Shown one piece after another: positions 41,336 to 51,470 of a stretch of DNA of 64,000 nucleotides. The DNA is from Paludibacteraceae bacterium (GTDB taxonomy: Bacteria; Bacteroidota; Bacteroidia; Bacteroidales; Paludibacteraceae). Position 1 is the first letter of the stretch. Each line of letters starts with the position of its first letter. The notes under the pieces are model-generated. The model had not been told where the DNA came from and ran no database searches. It was given only the letters and a program-made list of their open reading frames with translations. The DNA lies in assembly GCA_024401495.1 (NCBI GenBank), contig JAKSKW010000006.1, positions 1 through 64,000 on the forward strand. Reading direction: 5' to 3'. The position numbers and the translations under genes are program-made.

Positions 41336-43210
41336 ATGAACATAAATATTGGCATACTGAAAGACGATGAAAGATACGGTAAATTCGATCAAGTGATTGA
41401 TGTCCTTTTCTGTATCTCGTCTACGATTTTTGCTTTCGCAATACCATTTCAATTCAGGTTTACACCATGGATTGCTCACTGGTTTTTTGCCGTACTTATA
41501 TTCAAACTCTACTATGTAATGCGAAGCAAAGAAAAATTGATCTCCATCAACCTTAAAGACTCTGTCGCTCTGCTATCTCTTGGTTGTTATGGAATATGGA
41601 CTTTGCTAAGCACCTTTTGGAGTTTACATCCCGACACCACTCACAGGTTGGCAATAGACTGGCTGTCTTCTCTGCTGATTATACCAGGTATTTATATCTT
41701 CTCAAGCAAAAGACTACCTATCAATTTGATGATGAAAGCGTATGTATGCGGATGTACAGCACTAATCATCTATATTTTGACAGATTTAACTGATACAGCC
41801 TTAAACGGAGATATTAGATTCTTTTTATATTATCGACTAGAGATAATGAATCACATAGAATCAATAGCTTACCACCATATTTACCTGGGATTTATCATTG
41901 CTGTTTCTATTTTCATATCTTCTAAATTCTTGTTTGATGCCAAAACTTCCATATGGGAGAAATTATTATATGTCACTCATGGTGTTCTTGCCTTATACCT
42001 ATTAGCAATAGACAACTCACGTATTGTGACGTTGGCTATATTCATTTCGATATTCTTATTCTTTGTTAACCAAATCAAGGAAAACAAGAAATTAGGAATT
42101 GCTCTATTAGTTGTGTTTGCGGCTATTATCATATCATTCTTCGTTTTCCCTACCAGAATCGGAGAATCTATAATGAAGATTGCAGAAAGCGGAAATGCAG
42201 ATGATCCCAGATTTCATATATGGTCAGCTATAGCTGCCGGATTGAAAGATGTCCCATTCTTAGGTTATGGATATTCTGCAGTAGATGATATTTATGCAGA
42301 TTTATACCAAAAGGCAGAATTTTGGGAAGCGTTGAACAAACATTATACCACGCATAACCAATTTTTAGAAGCATTCTTCACACTTGGTTATATTGGGATA
42401 GTTTTAGTCATAACATTCCTTGTTGGTATAATCATTTTGATCAAAAGGACTAAATCATTATCATTGGTTTCGATGATTATTTTACTTTTGGTGTCGATGA
42501 TGTTTGAAATACCATTCTGCTACTGTTTCTCAATCCCTTTGATTATTGCATGGTTCACATTCTGTCACTCAGGTAAAACAGACATGAGTGTGGAACTTCC
42601 CCAATACACCTTCGTCTTACCTACAATTATCGCCATTGTATTCGCAGGCATAATTGCATTTGATTCCTACAAATCCATACAGAAATATTCTTCTCCAATT
42701 GGCGAAATTGAGGTCACAAACTACAACCAAAGAAAAATCACTAAAAAATGGCTGAAGAAATACAAAATCAAAGAGGATAACATTGATATGATTATATGTA
42801 AAGGCGAAAGCGGTTCTGTTCATACCCATAAGGATATGGCGATGGAAATCAGAGATTATGCCTTTACAAATAGCATAGACACACTTGTATTGAGTATGGA
42901 CTACTATATTTCTGAAGATTTCAGTGCTAATAATATGAGTATTTGTGTAAGAAACCGATATAATAGTACACTTATGACAGATAACTTCGACTTGAACGAG
43001 AAAAACGTTTGGAAACCAATTTCTATAATTATAGTTCCTTCTTATACTAAAATTGAAAACCTGAAAAATAATCAAGTAGAAATCAGACGTTCCATAAATA
43101 CACCTTGCATCGTATCTCTTAATACGTATCTTCACAATGCCAAAACATTCTACAACTTGAATGGTTACGCTCTTTTTAGAAATATGGAAATTAAACCTCT
43201 AAACAAGTAG
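41336..43210 (+). CDS. O-antigen ligase-family (WaaL/Wzy-like) membrane protein
   Basis: 624 residues. About ten hydrophobic helices occupy 1-440, with an extended periplasmic loop near 290-350 (DPRFHIWSAIAAGLKDVPFLGYGYSAV and HYTTHNQFLEAFFTLGYIG), the Wzy_C signature. A soluble C-terminal domain of about 170 residues follows. It probably ligates or polymerises surface glycan at the periplasmic face. Codon use is AT-richer than neighbours. The next gene starts 4 bp after its stop. Confidence 0.88.
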   Translation: MNINIGILKDDERYGKFDQVIDVLFCISSTIFAFAIPFQFRFTPWIAHWFFAVLIFKLYYVMRSKEKLISINLKDSVALLSLGCYGIWTLLSTFWSLHPDTTHRLAIDWLSSLLIIPGIYIFSSKRLPINLMMKAYVCGCTALIIYILTDLTDTALNGDIRFFLYYRLEIMNHIESIAYHHIYLGFIIAVSIFISSKFLFDAKTSIWEKLLYVTHGVLALYLLAIDNSRIVTLAIFISIFLFFVNQIKENKKLGIALLVVFAAIIISFFVFPTRIGESIMKIAESGNADDPRFHIWSAIAAGLKDVPFLGYGYSAVDDIYADLYQKAEFWEALNKHYTTHNQFLEAFFTLGYIGIVLVITFLVGIIILIKRTKSLSLVSMIILLLVSMMFEIPFCYCFSIPLIIAWFTFCHSGKTDMSVELPQYTFVLPTIIAIVFAGIIAFDSYKSIQKYSSPIGEIEVTNYNQRKITKKWLKKYKIKEDNIDMIICKGESGSVHTHKDMAMEIRDYAFTNSIDTLVLSMDYYISEDFSANNMSICVRNRYNSTLMTDNFDLNEKNVWKPISIIIVPSYTKIENLKNNQVEIRRSINTPCIVSLNTYLHNAKTFYNLNGYALFRNMEIKPLNK

Positions 43211-43214
43211 CATC

Positions 43215-44003
43215 ATGCCAACGATAGAAAAGAGTGATATTGCCGTTGTCGTTCCGATTTACAAGTTACCACTTTCATTAGACGACAAAACATGTTTGGA
43301 CCAGCTTTTCAAGGTGTTGGTTGGCTATGACATTATCGCCATCTATCCGGATGATCTTGATATGACGGATGTGTGTAGAGATCACCCTCTTTTCATCAGA
43401 AAACCGATGGAAAGGTCAAATTTCACAAGTTTGAGAGCCTACAACAAACTTGTCTTATCAACTTCTTTCTACGACGCATTTTCAAACTATAAATACATTC
43501 TGATCAACCAGCTTGACACATATCTGTTCAGCGACGAACTTTGCTACTGGGCAAACGCAGGATTCGACTATGTTGGTGCGCCATTTGTTCCAGACAAAGA
43601 TAAATATTGGAGTGGATTCAGAAGATTGTGGTGTAATCTTAACTTTGCACTCCGTCGCTACGATGGGACAAATCCACACCATAGCCAATGGTATCAGGTT
43701 GGGAACGGAGGCCTTTGCTTAAGAAAAGTGAGCAAACTTCAGGCTATAACAAAGAAATATAGGCAGCAGATTGACGATGATTTAGCCGATGAAAAGGCAT
43801 TTTATCCAGAGGATCTATGGCTGTCGTTTGAGCTTAAGGGAGAAGATAAACTGATTGTTCCAGACTGGAGAACAGCATTACAATTCAGCATCGAATGTTC
43901 TCCGGAAAAATGTTTGGATATCAATGGCGGAAAACTCCCGTTTGGCACCCATGCCTGGACATTGGAAAGACACAGACCTTTTTGGCAGAGATATATAAAA
44001 TAG
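43215..44003 (+). CDS. DUF5672 protein (glycosyltransferase-like)
   Basis: 262 residues without signal peptide. It starts IAVVVPIYKLPLSLDDKTCLDQLF, and YILINQLDTYLFSDELCYWANAGFDYVGAPF (split here into its parts NQLDTYLF and DYVGAPF) contains an LDTYLF/DxD-like site typical of DUF5672. Later VGNGGLCLRKVSKL and AFYPEDLWLSFEL are characteristic. These proteins are found in polysaccharide loci and probably transfer sugars; no activity is proven. Confidence 0.82.
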   Translation: MPTIEKSDIAVVVPIYKLPLSLDDKTCLDQLFKVLVGYDIIAIYPDDLDMTDVCRDHPLFIRKPMERSNFTSLRAYNKLVLSTSFYDAFSNYKYILINQLDTYLFSDELCYWANAGFDYVGAPFVPDKDKYWSGFRRLWCNLNFALRRYDGTNPHHSQWYQVGNGGLCLRKVSKLQAITKKYRQQIDDDLADEKAFYPEDLWLSFELKGEDKLIVPDWRTALQFSIECSPEKCLDINGGKLPFGTHAWTLERHRPFWQRYIK

Positions 44004-44024
44004 GAAAGAATAAAATAGAGGAAA

Positions 44025-45104
44025 ATGAAAAAAGAGATACTTATTGACCTCATGGACCTTCATGAACATTCAGGTTTTGGTGAAATTGAAAGAATGTATG
44101 CCAACATTTTTTCCAAGATTGATGTGCCTGACATGCATTTTAACTTCCTTGTCAGAAGCAATCAAATGAATGCATATGGCAATAAGATAGGTTATCTTAA
44201 ACACCGTTCTATCTATAAAATATTTCCTTTTTTGCTACGTGGCTATGACCTTTGGCATTCTGTCCACCAATTATATCGTGAGTGTCCACGCAACAATTCC
44301 ACTAAACGTATTCTGACGATCCATGACCTTAACTTCTTATACGAGAAGAATGAAAAAAAGGCCCAGAAATATCTGAATGCAGTTTGTGATAAGATCGATA
44401 ACGCAAACCACCTCGTCGCTATCTCCAATTTTGCAAAAGATGAAGTCCTAAGAAACTGCAAAATGAAGGAGGAAAAACCATTCGACGTTATTCTCAACGG
44501 AGTACGCGACACAAGCAACGACAACCAGACTAAACCAGCTTTTATCAAGCCAGACAGGAAGTTTGTTTGCGCAGTGGGTGCAGTGAGAGAGAAGAAAAAT
44601 ATCCACGTCTTGCTTGATATGATGAAGCACCTTCCAGAATACGAACTTTATGTTTGCGGAAGCACAGCTGGTGAGTATGCAGAAAAGCTAAAAGAAAGAA
44701 TCAAAACAGAAAAAATCTCCAACGTTACAATCACAGGAACAATCACTGATGAGGAGAAGAATTGGCTATACGCAAACATGGAGGCATTGATGTTCCCAAG
44801 TCGACTTGAGGGCTTCGGGTTGCCTATCATTGAGGCTATGCATTTCAAAAAAGCAGTCTTTTCATCGCCTTATTCGTCTCTTCCTGAAATATGCTCAACT
44901 CATGCCTATGTTTGGAAAGATCTTGATCCAGAATATATGGCTACGTTGGTTCGAGAGAAAATTGCCGAATTTTACACTGATTCAAGCCGTGCAGAAGCAG
45001 AAAAAGAGTACGCCAACACATATTCTTACGAACGACATATAAAGGCTTATATAGCACTTTATAGAAGATTGTTGGGGTTGCCAGAAATCGAGATTAATTT
45101 ATAA
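44025..45104 (+). CDS. Glycosyltransferase family 4 (GT-B)
   Basis: 359 residues. The E-x7-E motif lies in SRLEGFGLPIIEAMHFKKAVF (about 262-280). The glycine-rich donor site is around FVCAVGAVREKKNIHVLLDM (about 183-202). Last gene of the glycan cluster; a hairpin follows. Confidence 0.92.
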   Translation: MKKEILIDLMDLHEHSGFGEIERMYANIFSKIDVPDMHFNFLVRSNQMNAYGNKIGYLKHRSIYKIFPFLLRGYDLWHSVHQLYRECPRNNSTKRILTIHDLNFLYEKNEKKAQKYLNAVCDKIDNANHLVAISNFAKDEVLRNCKMKEEKPFDVILNGVRDTSNDNQTKPAFIKPDRKFVCAVGAVREKKNIHVLLDMMKHLPEYELYVCGSTAGEYAEKLKERIKTEKISNVTITGTITDEEKNWLYANMEALMFPSRLEGFGLPIIEAMHFKKAVFSSPYSSLPEICSTHAYVWKDLDPEYMATLVREKIAEFYTDSSRAEAEKEYANTYSYERHIKAYIALYRRLLGLPEIEINL

Positions 45105-45129
45105 TAATATAGAATCACTATAAAACAAT

Positions 45130-45160
45130 AAAGAGACGTGGAATAATCACACGTCTCTTT
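45130..45160. terminator. GTAGAGACG-related hairpin between convergent genes
   Basis: 11-bp stem AAAGAGACGTG/CACGTCTCTTT (45130-45140 and 45150-45160) with a 9-nt loop. It separates the glycan cluster from the convergent TPR-like gene and should work for both. Confidence 0.75.
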
Positions 45161-45175
45161 GATTTTACAGAAAAA

Positions 45176-46864
45176 TCATTCTCTCTTTCGCTTTTGAATA
45201 ATCGCCAACTCGTTTAGAGCAAACTCTTTCGAATCCTCAACATCAAGAAGTTTCTTCAGTATCGACTCCGCTTTAGCATACTCTCCCATGTCAATCAAGA
45301 CATAAGAGCGACGTCGTTGCAAAAAATGGTAGTGTGCAATCATTCGTTCATTGCCTTCGAACTGGTCTTTCTTCTCTTCATACTGTTGGATCACATCGTT
45401 GAGCAAAGATAAAGATCGGAAATCTCCTCGATTAACAAGACAATTGATATACTCTTCATGATCCACCACTCTATCCAATCCTCTACGAGAAATGTCTATG
45501 TAGAAAAACGCCAACTCTGGATTATTCAGATCAAGATAGCAATAGCCAATCAAGAAAGCGACGTGGAAGAACAGCCAACTTTCATTTTCTCCCTTGTCCA
45601 TGTGACGCGACTGCTCCATCATTTCGTAAGCATGTCTTAAGTAAGACAATGCGTCAAGCGATCGCTTAGCATCTAAATACTTATTTGCCCAATACAACTC
45701 GTAGCCTATCACGCTATTCTCGCTGAAAAAGATGGCTCGCTGGGCATCAGTCAACTCTTCTTCCTTACCAGACATCACCTTATCTTCGGCATCAGCCTGC
45801 ATAAACACGAATTCATCGATCTTTTCTTTACTTGTACGAGTGTCAACACCAAGCAAAAGCGTATGTGCCTGCATCTCAGATTCAATAGCATGTTTGGCAG
45901 TCTCTCCTTGAGGTGGAAGCACTGAAGATGCACGAACAAGCACAACATCTTTCGATTCTGATTCTACTCTTAGATGAATTGTAAGTATATTGCCATAAGA
46001 ATTGTCGTCTTCATCGCTTTTTAGGTAGACGAGAATAGTTGCCACCATACGCGACACCTCTATTCTACCATCCTCAGCATAGTCGACCACAGGCGACAAT
46101 ATCAACTTCTTCTTGATTTCATCAGCGTCTTCGATTCTCTGAACATCATCACCGATAATCTCAAGCATAGCTACAGAATCGATATAAATGTCAAACAGTT
46201 CCTTCAAATACGACTCTAATGTGACGTAAGGTTCAACAGTACATCTTCCTCTTTTAAACGGATTTTGAGTGTCGTGCGACAACTCTTTCTCTCTAAGCAA
46301 CTGCGTCTTTCTGTAGTCACATAAATTGGCATACTCATCCTCAACCTCTTCTTCGGTCTCGACTTCTTTCATCCTCTCCTTCAATTTGTCGACACCACGA
46401 CGGCTTGAACGGAAAATCTCTGCAAAGATAGATTGTAGGAAATCCTTATAGTCGGATATCAAAGAAGGAAGAGGTATTGTGGAAATAATATCCATATGAA
46501 CAGAATTCTCCGACATTCCTGTCACAAATTTCACAGGATGAAGAAAACTATTCAGACTGTTACACGTTTCAGTATAGACAGGACCACTTTCCAAGTCGTC
46601 AGAGGCGATACCCGGAAAGATGATATGCAAAAAACGCGATTTATTATATACATAGGTCACAAAATGACCTCCCTGATATTCATATTCAAAAGTGGAGCCA
46701 TCCTTTTCATCCATCTTTGAGACTTTGTAATCAATGGGAAAAGAATTCAATGCATCCGCAAATAGCTGAACTGGATTTGAAGTTTCCTGTTCGTTGGTTG
46801 TTTCTTTTGTCTTGTTACTTGAATCGTTGGAAAATACATTCTTAACTTTGTCGAAGATACTCAT
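45176..46864 (-). CDS. TPR-like cytoplasmic protein, unknown function
   Basis: 562 residues with no signal peptide. The N-terminal part is hydrophilic and mixed. The C-terminal 200 residues carry helix-turn-helix repeats of tetratricopeptide type (ELYWANKYLDAKRSLDALSYLRHAYEMM, then AFLIGYCYLDLNNPELAFFYIDISRRG, broken here into parts). A middle segment with ELLREKELSH-like charged helices is likely coiled coil. I recognise no family name. It is transcribed alone against the glycan cluster. Confidence 0.7.
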   Translation of the reverse strand: MSIFDKVKNVFSNDSSNKTKETTNEQETSNPVQLFADALNSFPIDYKVSKMDEKDGSTFEYEYQGGHFVTYVYNKSRFLHIIFPGIASDDLESGPVYTETCNSLNSFLHPVKFVTGMSENSVHMDIISTIPLPSLISDYKDFLQSIFAEIFRSSRRGVDKLKERMKEVETEEEVEDEYANLCDYRKTQLLREKELSHDTQNPFKRGRCTVEPYVTLESYLKELFDIYIDSVAMLEIIGDDVQRIEDADEIKKKLILSPVVDYAEDGRIEVSRMVATILVYLKSDEDDNSYGNILTIHLRVESESKDVVLVRASSVLPPQGETAKHAIESEMQAHTLLLGVDTRTSKEKIDEFVFMQADAEDKVMSGKEEELTDAQRAIFFSENSVIGYELYWANKYLDAKRSLDALSYLRHAYEMMEQSRHMDKGENESWLFFHVAFLIGYCYLDLNNPELAFFYIDISRRGLDRVVDHEEYINCLVNRGDFRSLSLLNDVIQQYEEKKDQFEGNERMIAHYHFLQRRRSYVLIDMGEYAKAESILKKLLDVEDSKEFALNELAIIQKRKRE

Positions 46865-46950
46865 AAACGAATTAGTTGGAACGAATTGGTTGGTATATTA
46901 CATAAAAAGTCGGCACCACTAAGAGTGCCGACATATTTCAATTCTTGGTT

Positions 46951-47370
46951 TTACTTGATTTGACTGTAAGGTAACTTAGCAATTGCTTCAGCTACTTTAT
47001 CAATTCCCTCTTCAATCTTACTTCCCAACATACTCTTAAGCATAAAGTTCAGGTCGACTTTAAGAGTAAGTCTGATTGCGGACTGATCAGGAGCGACTTC
47101 CTTAATCTGAATCCACAATTTAAATGCCATCGGTGAATTTACAGACTCGTAAACAACTGTGCTATTTGGTTCACGCGACGCTATTTTTAATGAAGCAGAT
47201 CCGAATGGAGGTATCGAAAATGAACAAGTATCAGTAGTCGTCTGTAGATCCTGCACTTTTCCTTCTACTCTGCTCTTGATGCGTTGGATATTATTCATAT
47301 CACTCAACACCTTGAACACTTGTTCTGCAGAACCCTGGGCTGCTTTTACTCCACTAACGTATGACTCCAT
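46951..47370 (-). CDS. SRPBCC-family protein
   Basis: 139 residues. The START-like fold is suggested by VFKVLSDMNNIQRIKS, CSFSIPPFGSASLKIAS and ALRLTLKVDLNFMLKSMLG-type segments, with a long C-terminal helix ending KVAEAIAKLPY. Such proteins bind hydrophobic ligands; function here unknown. It lies 6 bp downstream of pyrE, so it is co-transcribed. Confidence 0.85.
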   Translation of the reverse strand: MESYVSGVKAAQGSAEQVFKVLSDMNNIQRIKSRVEGKVQDLQTTTDTCSFSIPPFGSASLKIASREPNSTVVYESVNSPMAFKLWIQIKEVAPDQSAIRLTLKVDLNFMLKSMLGSKIEEGIDKVAEAIAKLPYSQIK

Positions 47371-47376
47371 ATTCTA

Positions 47377-48018
47377 TTAGATCTTCCAGTTTGCTGGATC
47401 TTTTCTCCACTCCTGCAATGTAGCTCGATCCGACTCAGTGATGTAATCAGTCTCAACCAAGTGAGACAATACAGCCTCATAATTAGACAATGTAGTAAGC
47501 TGCACACCAGCCTCAGCAAATTTCTGCTCAGCGATTGGGAATCCATATGTAAAGATTGCAACCATACCTACAACCTCGCAGCCATCCTTACGTAGAGCCT
47601 CAACTGCCTTCAATGAGCTTCCTCCTGTAGAGATCAAATCCTCAACAACCACTACCTTCTGTCCTGGCTTGATGTCACCCTCAATAAGGTTCTCCAAACC
47701 GTGATCCTTCGGAGCCGAACGTACATATACGAAAGGCAAACCTAGCTCGTCAGCTACCATTGCACCCTGAGCGATAGCACCTGTTGCAACACCTGCTACA
47801 ACATCTACATCGTCGTATGTCTCACGGATGATTCTTGCGATCTCAATCTTGATTAGTGTACGAACATCAGGATAAGACAAAGTCTTTCTGTTGTCGCAAT
47901 ATATTGGAGATTTCCAACCGCTCGCCCAAGTGAATGGGTTAGAAGGTTGTACCTTAATTGCTTTTACCTTCAAAAGCTTTTCAGCTACCAAATTTTCAAC
48001 GCTCTTCATAATTCTCAC
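47377..48018 (-). CDS. pyrE: Orotate phosphoribosyltransferase
   Basis: 213 residues. The PRPP-binding motif VVVVEDLISTGGSSLKAVEAL is near residues 117-137. The N-terminal SGWKSPIYCDNRKTLSYPDVR is typical, as is VAGVATGAIAQGAMVADELGLPFVYVRS (the two halves 80-110). It converts orotate to OMP in pyrimidine synthesis. A -7 box TACCTTTG (48038-48045) lies upstream. Confidence 0.97.
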   Translation of the reverse strand: MRIMKSVENLVAEKLLKVKAIKVQPSNPFTWASGWKSPIYCDNRKTLSYPDVRTLIKIEIARIIRETYDDVDVVAGVATGAIAQGAMVADELGLPFVYVRSAPKDHGLENLIEGDIKPGQKVVVVEDLISTGGSSLKAVEALRKDGCEVVGMVAIFTYGFPIAEQKFAEAGVQLTTLSNYEAVLSHLVETDYITESDRATLQEWRKDPANWKI

Positions 48019-48037
48019 TATTTTACAATTTATATTA

Positions 48038-48045
48038 CAAAGGTA
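48038..48045 (-). promoter_or_regulatory. Minus-strand -7 box for pyrE
   Basis: TACCTTTG matches TAnnTTTG about 20 bp before the start at 48018. No clear -33 box. Confidence 0.4.
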
Positions 48046-48121
48046 GTAAATGCTTTTTGTTATAATGACATATCACACTCTCTTTTTTTATTGCTATGCA
48101 ACACAAAATGTAGATTATGAA

Positions 48122-49354
48122 TCAATCTATTTTGATTCCAATAATCTTTCCGAACTCTTTCCAATAATCTGGATACGATTTCGAAACAACCTCTGGTTCA
48201 TTTACCACGAATGGTGCATGACATAGTACAATGGGTGCAAAAGCCATAGCCATACGATGATCTTTATATGTATCGACGGCAATATTGGCATTTTCATCGC
48301 ATTTTTTTCCCATCCACTCTAATGCTCCTTCCTCCGGCTCAGTTAAAATATAACCAAATTTCTTAAGCTCCTGCTGTAGTGCAAGGATTCTGTTTGTCTC
48401 TTTAATCTTAAGGCTCTTCAAACCTGTGAATCTAAACTTACGATTCAACACACAGCATGTCACTACTACTGTCTGAGCCAAATCAGGACAATTTATAAAA
48501 TCCCACTCAAATACGTCAGCCTCACTCTTAACTGCTGTCTTACGAAGTTTCACTCCTCCATCAACAAACTCAGTTGCTACTCCAAGATGATAGAAAATGT
48601 CTCGCAAGACACCGTCACCCTGCATTGTCTTATCAAATAGAGATGGAAGGAAGATTTCTTCCACATCTGCCAACGCAGCAATCTGGAACCAATAAGAAGC
48701 ACCTGTCCAGTCAGACTCTACCACATAATCGATTGGCTTGTATTTAGTAGGCTTGACATCTATCACATTTCCGGAGAATGAAGCGTCGGCTCCAAACTGG
48801 TTCATAATCCACAATGTAAGATTGATGTATGGCACTGAAGCCACTCCATTCAACAGATGAATACGCAACCCCTTCTTCAACATCGGCGCTATCATCATCA
48901 ACGCTGATATATACTGACTGCTAACACTTCCGTCGATATCAACATCACCACCCTCAATCTCCTTACCACGAATTTTTAACGGTGGGAAACCTTCATTCTC
49001 AGCATATTCAATATCAGCACCGATTGAACGCAACGCATCAACAAGAATTTGAATTGGACGCTCCTTCATTCGTTGAGAACCAGTGATTGTCCACTCTCCC
49101 GGTTGGATACTCAAATAAGCAGTAAGGAAACGCATTGATGTTCCAGCGGCACCAATATCAACAAGATGAGAATCAGAAGTTAATGCCTTCACCATCACAT
49201 CCGTATCGTCGCACTTTGCAAGATTCGCAACACTTTTATCGCTTCCTGATAGCGCGTTGATAATAAGCACACGGTTGCTAATACTTTTTGAAGCAGGCAA
49301 CTCGAATCTGCCAGAAATCTTTTCCTTATGGTTATATGAAATTGTGTAACTCAT
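48122..49354 (-). CDS. aroA: 3-phosphoshikimate 1-carboxyvinyltransferase (EPSP synthase)
   Basis: 410 residues, slightly short. The N-terminal LPASKSISNRVLIINALSG contacts PEP and shikimate-3-phosphate; GAAGTSMRFLTAYLS (about 89-103), with the GTxxRF-type motif, follows. VDTYKDHRMAMAFAP carries the conserved DHR. Step six of the shikimate pathway. It follows aroB after 12 bp. Confidence 0.97.
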   Translation of the reverse strand: MSYTISYNHKEKISGRFELPASKSISNRVLIINALSGSDKSVANLAKCDDTDVMVKALTSDSHLVDIGAAGTSMRFLTAYLSIQPGEWTITGSQRMKERPIQILVDALRSIGADIEYAENEGFPPLKIRGKEIEGGDVDIDGSVSSQYISALMMIAPMLKKGLRIHLLNGVASVPYINLTLWIMNQFGADASFSGNVIDVKPTKYKPIDYVVESDWTGASYWFQIAALADVEEIFLPSLFDKTMQGDGVLRDIFYHLGVATEFVDGGVKLRKTAVKSEADVFEWDFINCPDLAQTVVVTCCVLNRKFRFTGLKSLKIKETNRILALQQELKKFGYILTEPEEGALEWMGKKCDENANIAVDTYKDHRMAMAFAPIVLCHAPFVVNEPEVVSKSYPDYWKEFGKIIGIKID

Positions 49355-49366
49355 CTGTCAAAATCA

Positions 49367-50431
49367 TTATGCAAGACCAACAGTCTCTCTATAGAAATCA
49401 AGTGAATCAAGAATATCTTTTTTCGAAACTGCAACATTTATCTCAGTTTCACCGATATTTTTCAATAAAGAGAATAGAATTCTTCCGTCGCCCTCATTCT
49501 TTTTGTCATGTGTCATCAAATCATACAGATGATCATAGACGTCGCACTTGATAGGCAACGCACCATAATTCTCCTTGATCATTCTAACTGCAGTAGACAA
49601 TATCTCTTTAGGGAAACCAAGTAACTTATACGACAAATAGAGTTCGGATATCATTCCCCAAGCCACAGCATAACCATGTAGTTTGGCATCTCCAATTTCC
49701 ATCGCATAGCTCTCGAAAGCGTGACCTACAGTGTGTCCGAAATTCAAAATCTTACGCAATCCTTTTTCTGTTGGATCGATCGCAACAACCTTTTCTTTTA
49801 CTGAAATTGATTCAAGAAGCAACTCTGACAGACGGTCAAAATCAATATTGTCCAAATCGAAAGAGATAGTGTCGTTCCAAATTTTAGAATCTGAAATCAA
49901 ACCGTGCTTGATCATCTCAGCATAACCAGAACGAAGATTCTCAGAATCAAGCGTACGGAAAAAATCTGCATTGATCAAAACGCTCTTGCTTGAGTTGATG
50001 ACACCAATCTCGTTCTTTAAGCCTCCGAAGTTGATACCTGTCTTGCCACCTACAGCAGCGTCGACAGCACCAAGCAATGTAGTAGGGACATTAACATATT
50101 CCATACCTCTTTTGAATGTAGATGCCGCAAATCCACCAAGATCTGTCACCATTCCACCGCCTAAATTAATCATAAGCGACTTACGTGTAGCTCCACCCTT
50201 CTGCAAAGCTGTCCATACGCTTGCAAGACTCTCCAATGTCTTGTGATCATCGTTAGCCTTGATCTCTATGACAGTCACCTTGCTAAAAAACTCATCTTTC
50301 AACAAAGCTGGCAAACAAAGGTTACGAGTATTCTCGTCTACTAAAATAAAAACTCCGTTGGCAGCACGCCCATCACACTCTTTACGCAAATCCTCTACAA
50401 GATTACGCGTAATATATACTTTTTGATTCAT
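49367..50431 (-). CDS. aroB: 3-dehydroquinate synthase
   Basis: 354 residues. NAD-binding and metal-binding segments include GGGMVTDLGGFAASTFKRG and VDAAVGGKTGINFGGLKN; the LNFGHTVGHAFES metal site is near 250. Second step of the shikimate pathway, upstream of aroA in the same unit. Confidence 0.97.
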   Translation of the reverse strand: MNQKVYITRNLVEDLRKECDGRAANGVFILVDENTRNLCLPALLKDEFFSKVTVIEIKANDDHKTLESLASVWTALQKGGATRKSLMINLGGGMVTDLGGFAASTFKRGMEYVNVPTTLLGAVDAAVGGKTGINFGGLKNEIGVINSSKSVLINADFFRTLDSENLRSGYAEMIKHGLISDSKIWNDTISFDLDNIDFDRLSELLLESISVKEKVVAIDPTEKGLRKILNFGHTVGHAFESYAMEIGDAKLHGYAVAWGMISELYLSYKLLGFPKEILSTAVRMIKENYGALPIKCDVYDHLYDLMTHDKKNEGDGRILFSLLKNIGETEINVAVSKKDILDSLDFYRETVGLA

Positions 50432-50443
50432 TAATCTAAAATT

Positions 50444-51448
50444 TTAATCCTCTGCCTCAAGATACTCTTTAATTGATTTTCTCTTATCTATCAAGCTTAA
50501 AACGATGAAAGTAAACACATACAATATACAACCGTAAAGAAGTGATATAATCAAAACCCATGAAGTTGATTTTGTAATAGCAAAATCACGATTGAAATAT
50601 ACGCTTGTACCTTTTTTCTTCAACTCAATTTCGCAATCAAAACTCTTATTCTTCAATTTAAGGATATCATCATGGAATAGCTGACGATTACTTTCCGACA
50701 CAATCATCGGACCATCAATCTGCATAGTCTTCTTTCTATTTGACTCAGAGAAATATTCCTGTCGACGTAAAGAGTCAAGCACTCCAGCCTCAGCATTATA
50801 TTGATCCTTCATAGCGCTTAGCAACTCTCTGCGTGACTCATGGTTCTTTTTCACCTCTTCATTTGAAGAAAGATAGTGAATCAAACCAGATTTAAGTGTA
50901 TCAACAGCAGTCAAATCAGAAACCTCTATCTCAATCTGCAATCTATCATAAATTCTCATAACAGAAGTATCTTTCAAATATCTGTCTTTTTTATCAACTT
51001 CAGTAGGCGCTCCACTATGACGGTCGTCAATCCAGAAATATGCATTGACTTTTTTTAATTTCGACGCGAATTCTAATCCCTCAGCAGTAGGTTTATAGTT
51101 TTCATCAACAAAACCCATATCCTGAGCTACTTTATTATAATTCTTCTTCTTGCAGAACAAGTTGAGAGATTCCAACAAGTCGTCACAAACATCAGCACTT
51201 GTGGATTTCATGAATGCCAACGACTCAAGTGTATATTTAGTGTAATAATTTTCCATTACACATTGTGTGATTCCGACTCCAACACCAATGATAAAGGCAA
51301 CTAACAAAGCGATCTTCTTTTTCCATGCGAAACGCAATACATATCTTACTTTACGTTTACACCAATTTGATGCATCCCCACATTTTGCATAAAAGGCCTT
51401 AAATAGCCATACTAAATCTAATTCTTCATTGTTGTTTTGCTGATCCAT
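50444..51448 (-). CDS. Two-helix inner-membrane protein resembling chain-length determinants (Wzz-like)
   Basis: 334 residues. Transmembrane helices lie near 46-62 and 298-320, with a large periplasmic, partly coiled-coil region between and short cytoplasmic ends: the Wzz/GumC topology. The conserved proline-rich motif of classic Wzz was not recognised. It may regulate glycan length, perhaps for the cluster at 37946-45104, but this is inference. It lies 12 bp upstream of aroB. Confidence 0.65.
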   Translation of the reverse strand: MDQQNNNEELDLVWLFKAFYAKCGDASNWCKRKVRYVLRFAWKKKIALLVAFIIGVGVGITQCVMENYYTKYTLESLAFMKSTSADVCDDLLESLNLFCKKKNYNKVAQDMGFVDENYKPTAEGLEFASKLKKVNAYFWIDDRHSGAPTEVDKKDRYLKDTSVMRIYDRLQIEIEVSDLTAVDTLKSGLIHYLSSNEEVKKNHESRRELLSAMKDQYNAEAGVLDSLRRQEYFSESNRKKTMQIDGPMIVSESNRQLFHDDILKLKNKSFDCEIELKKKGTSVYFNRDFAITKSTSWVLIISLLYGCILYVFTFIVLSLIDKRKSIKEYLEAED

Positions 51449-51470
51449 ATCTAAATCTGTTTATTATTAT

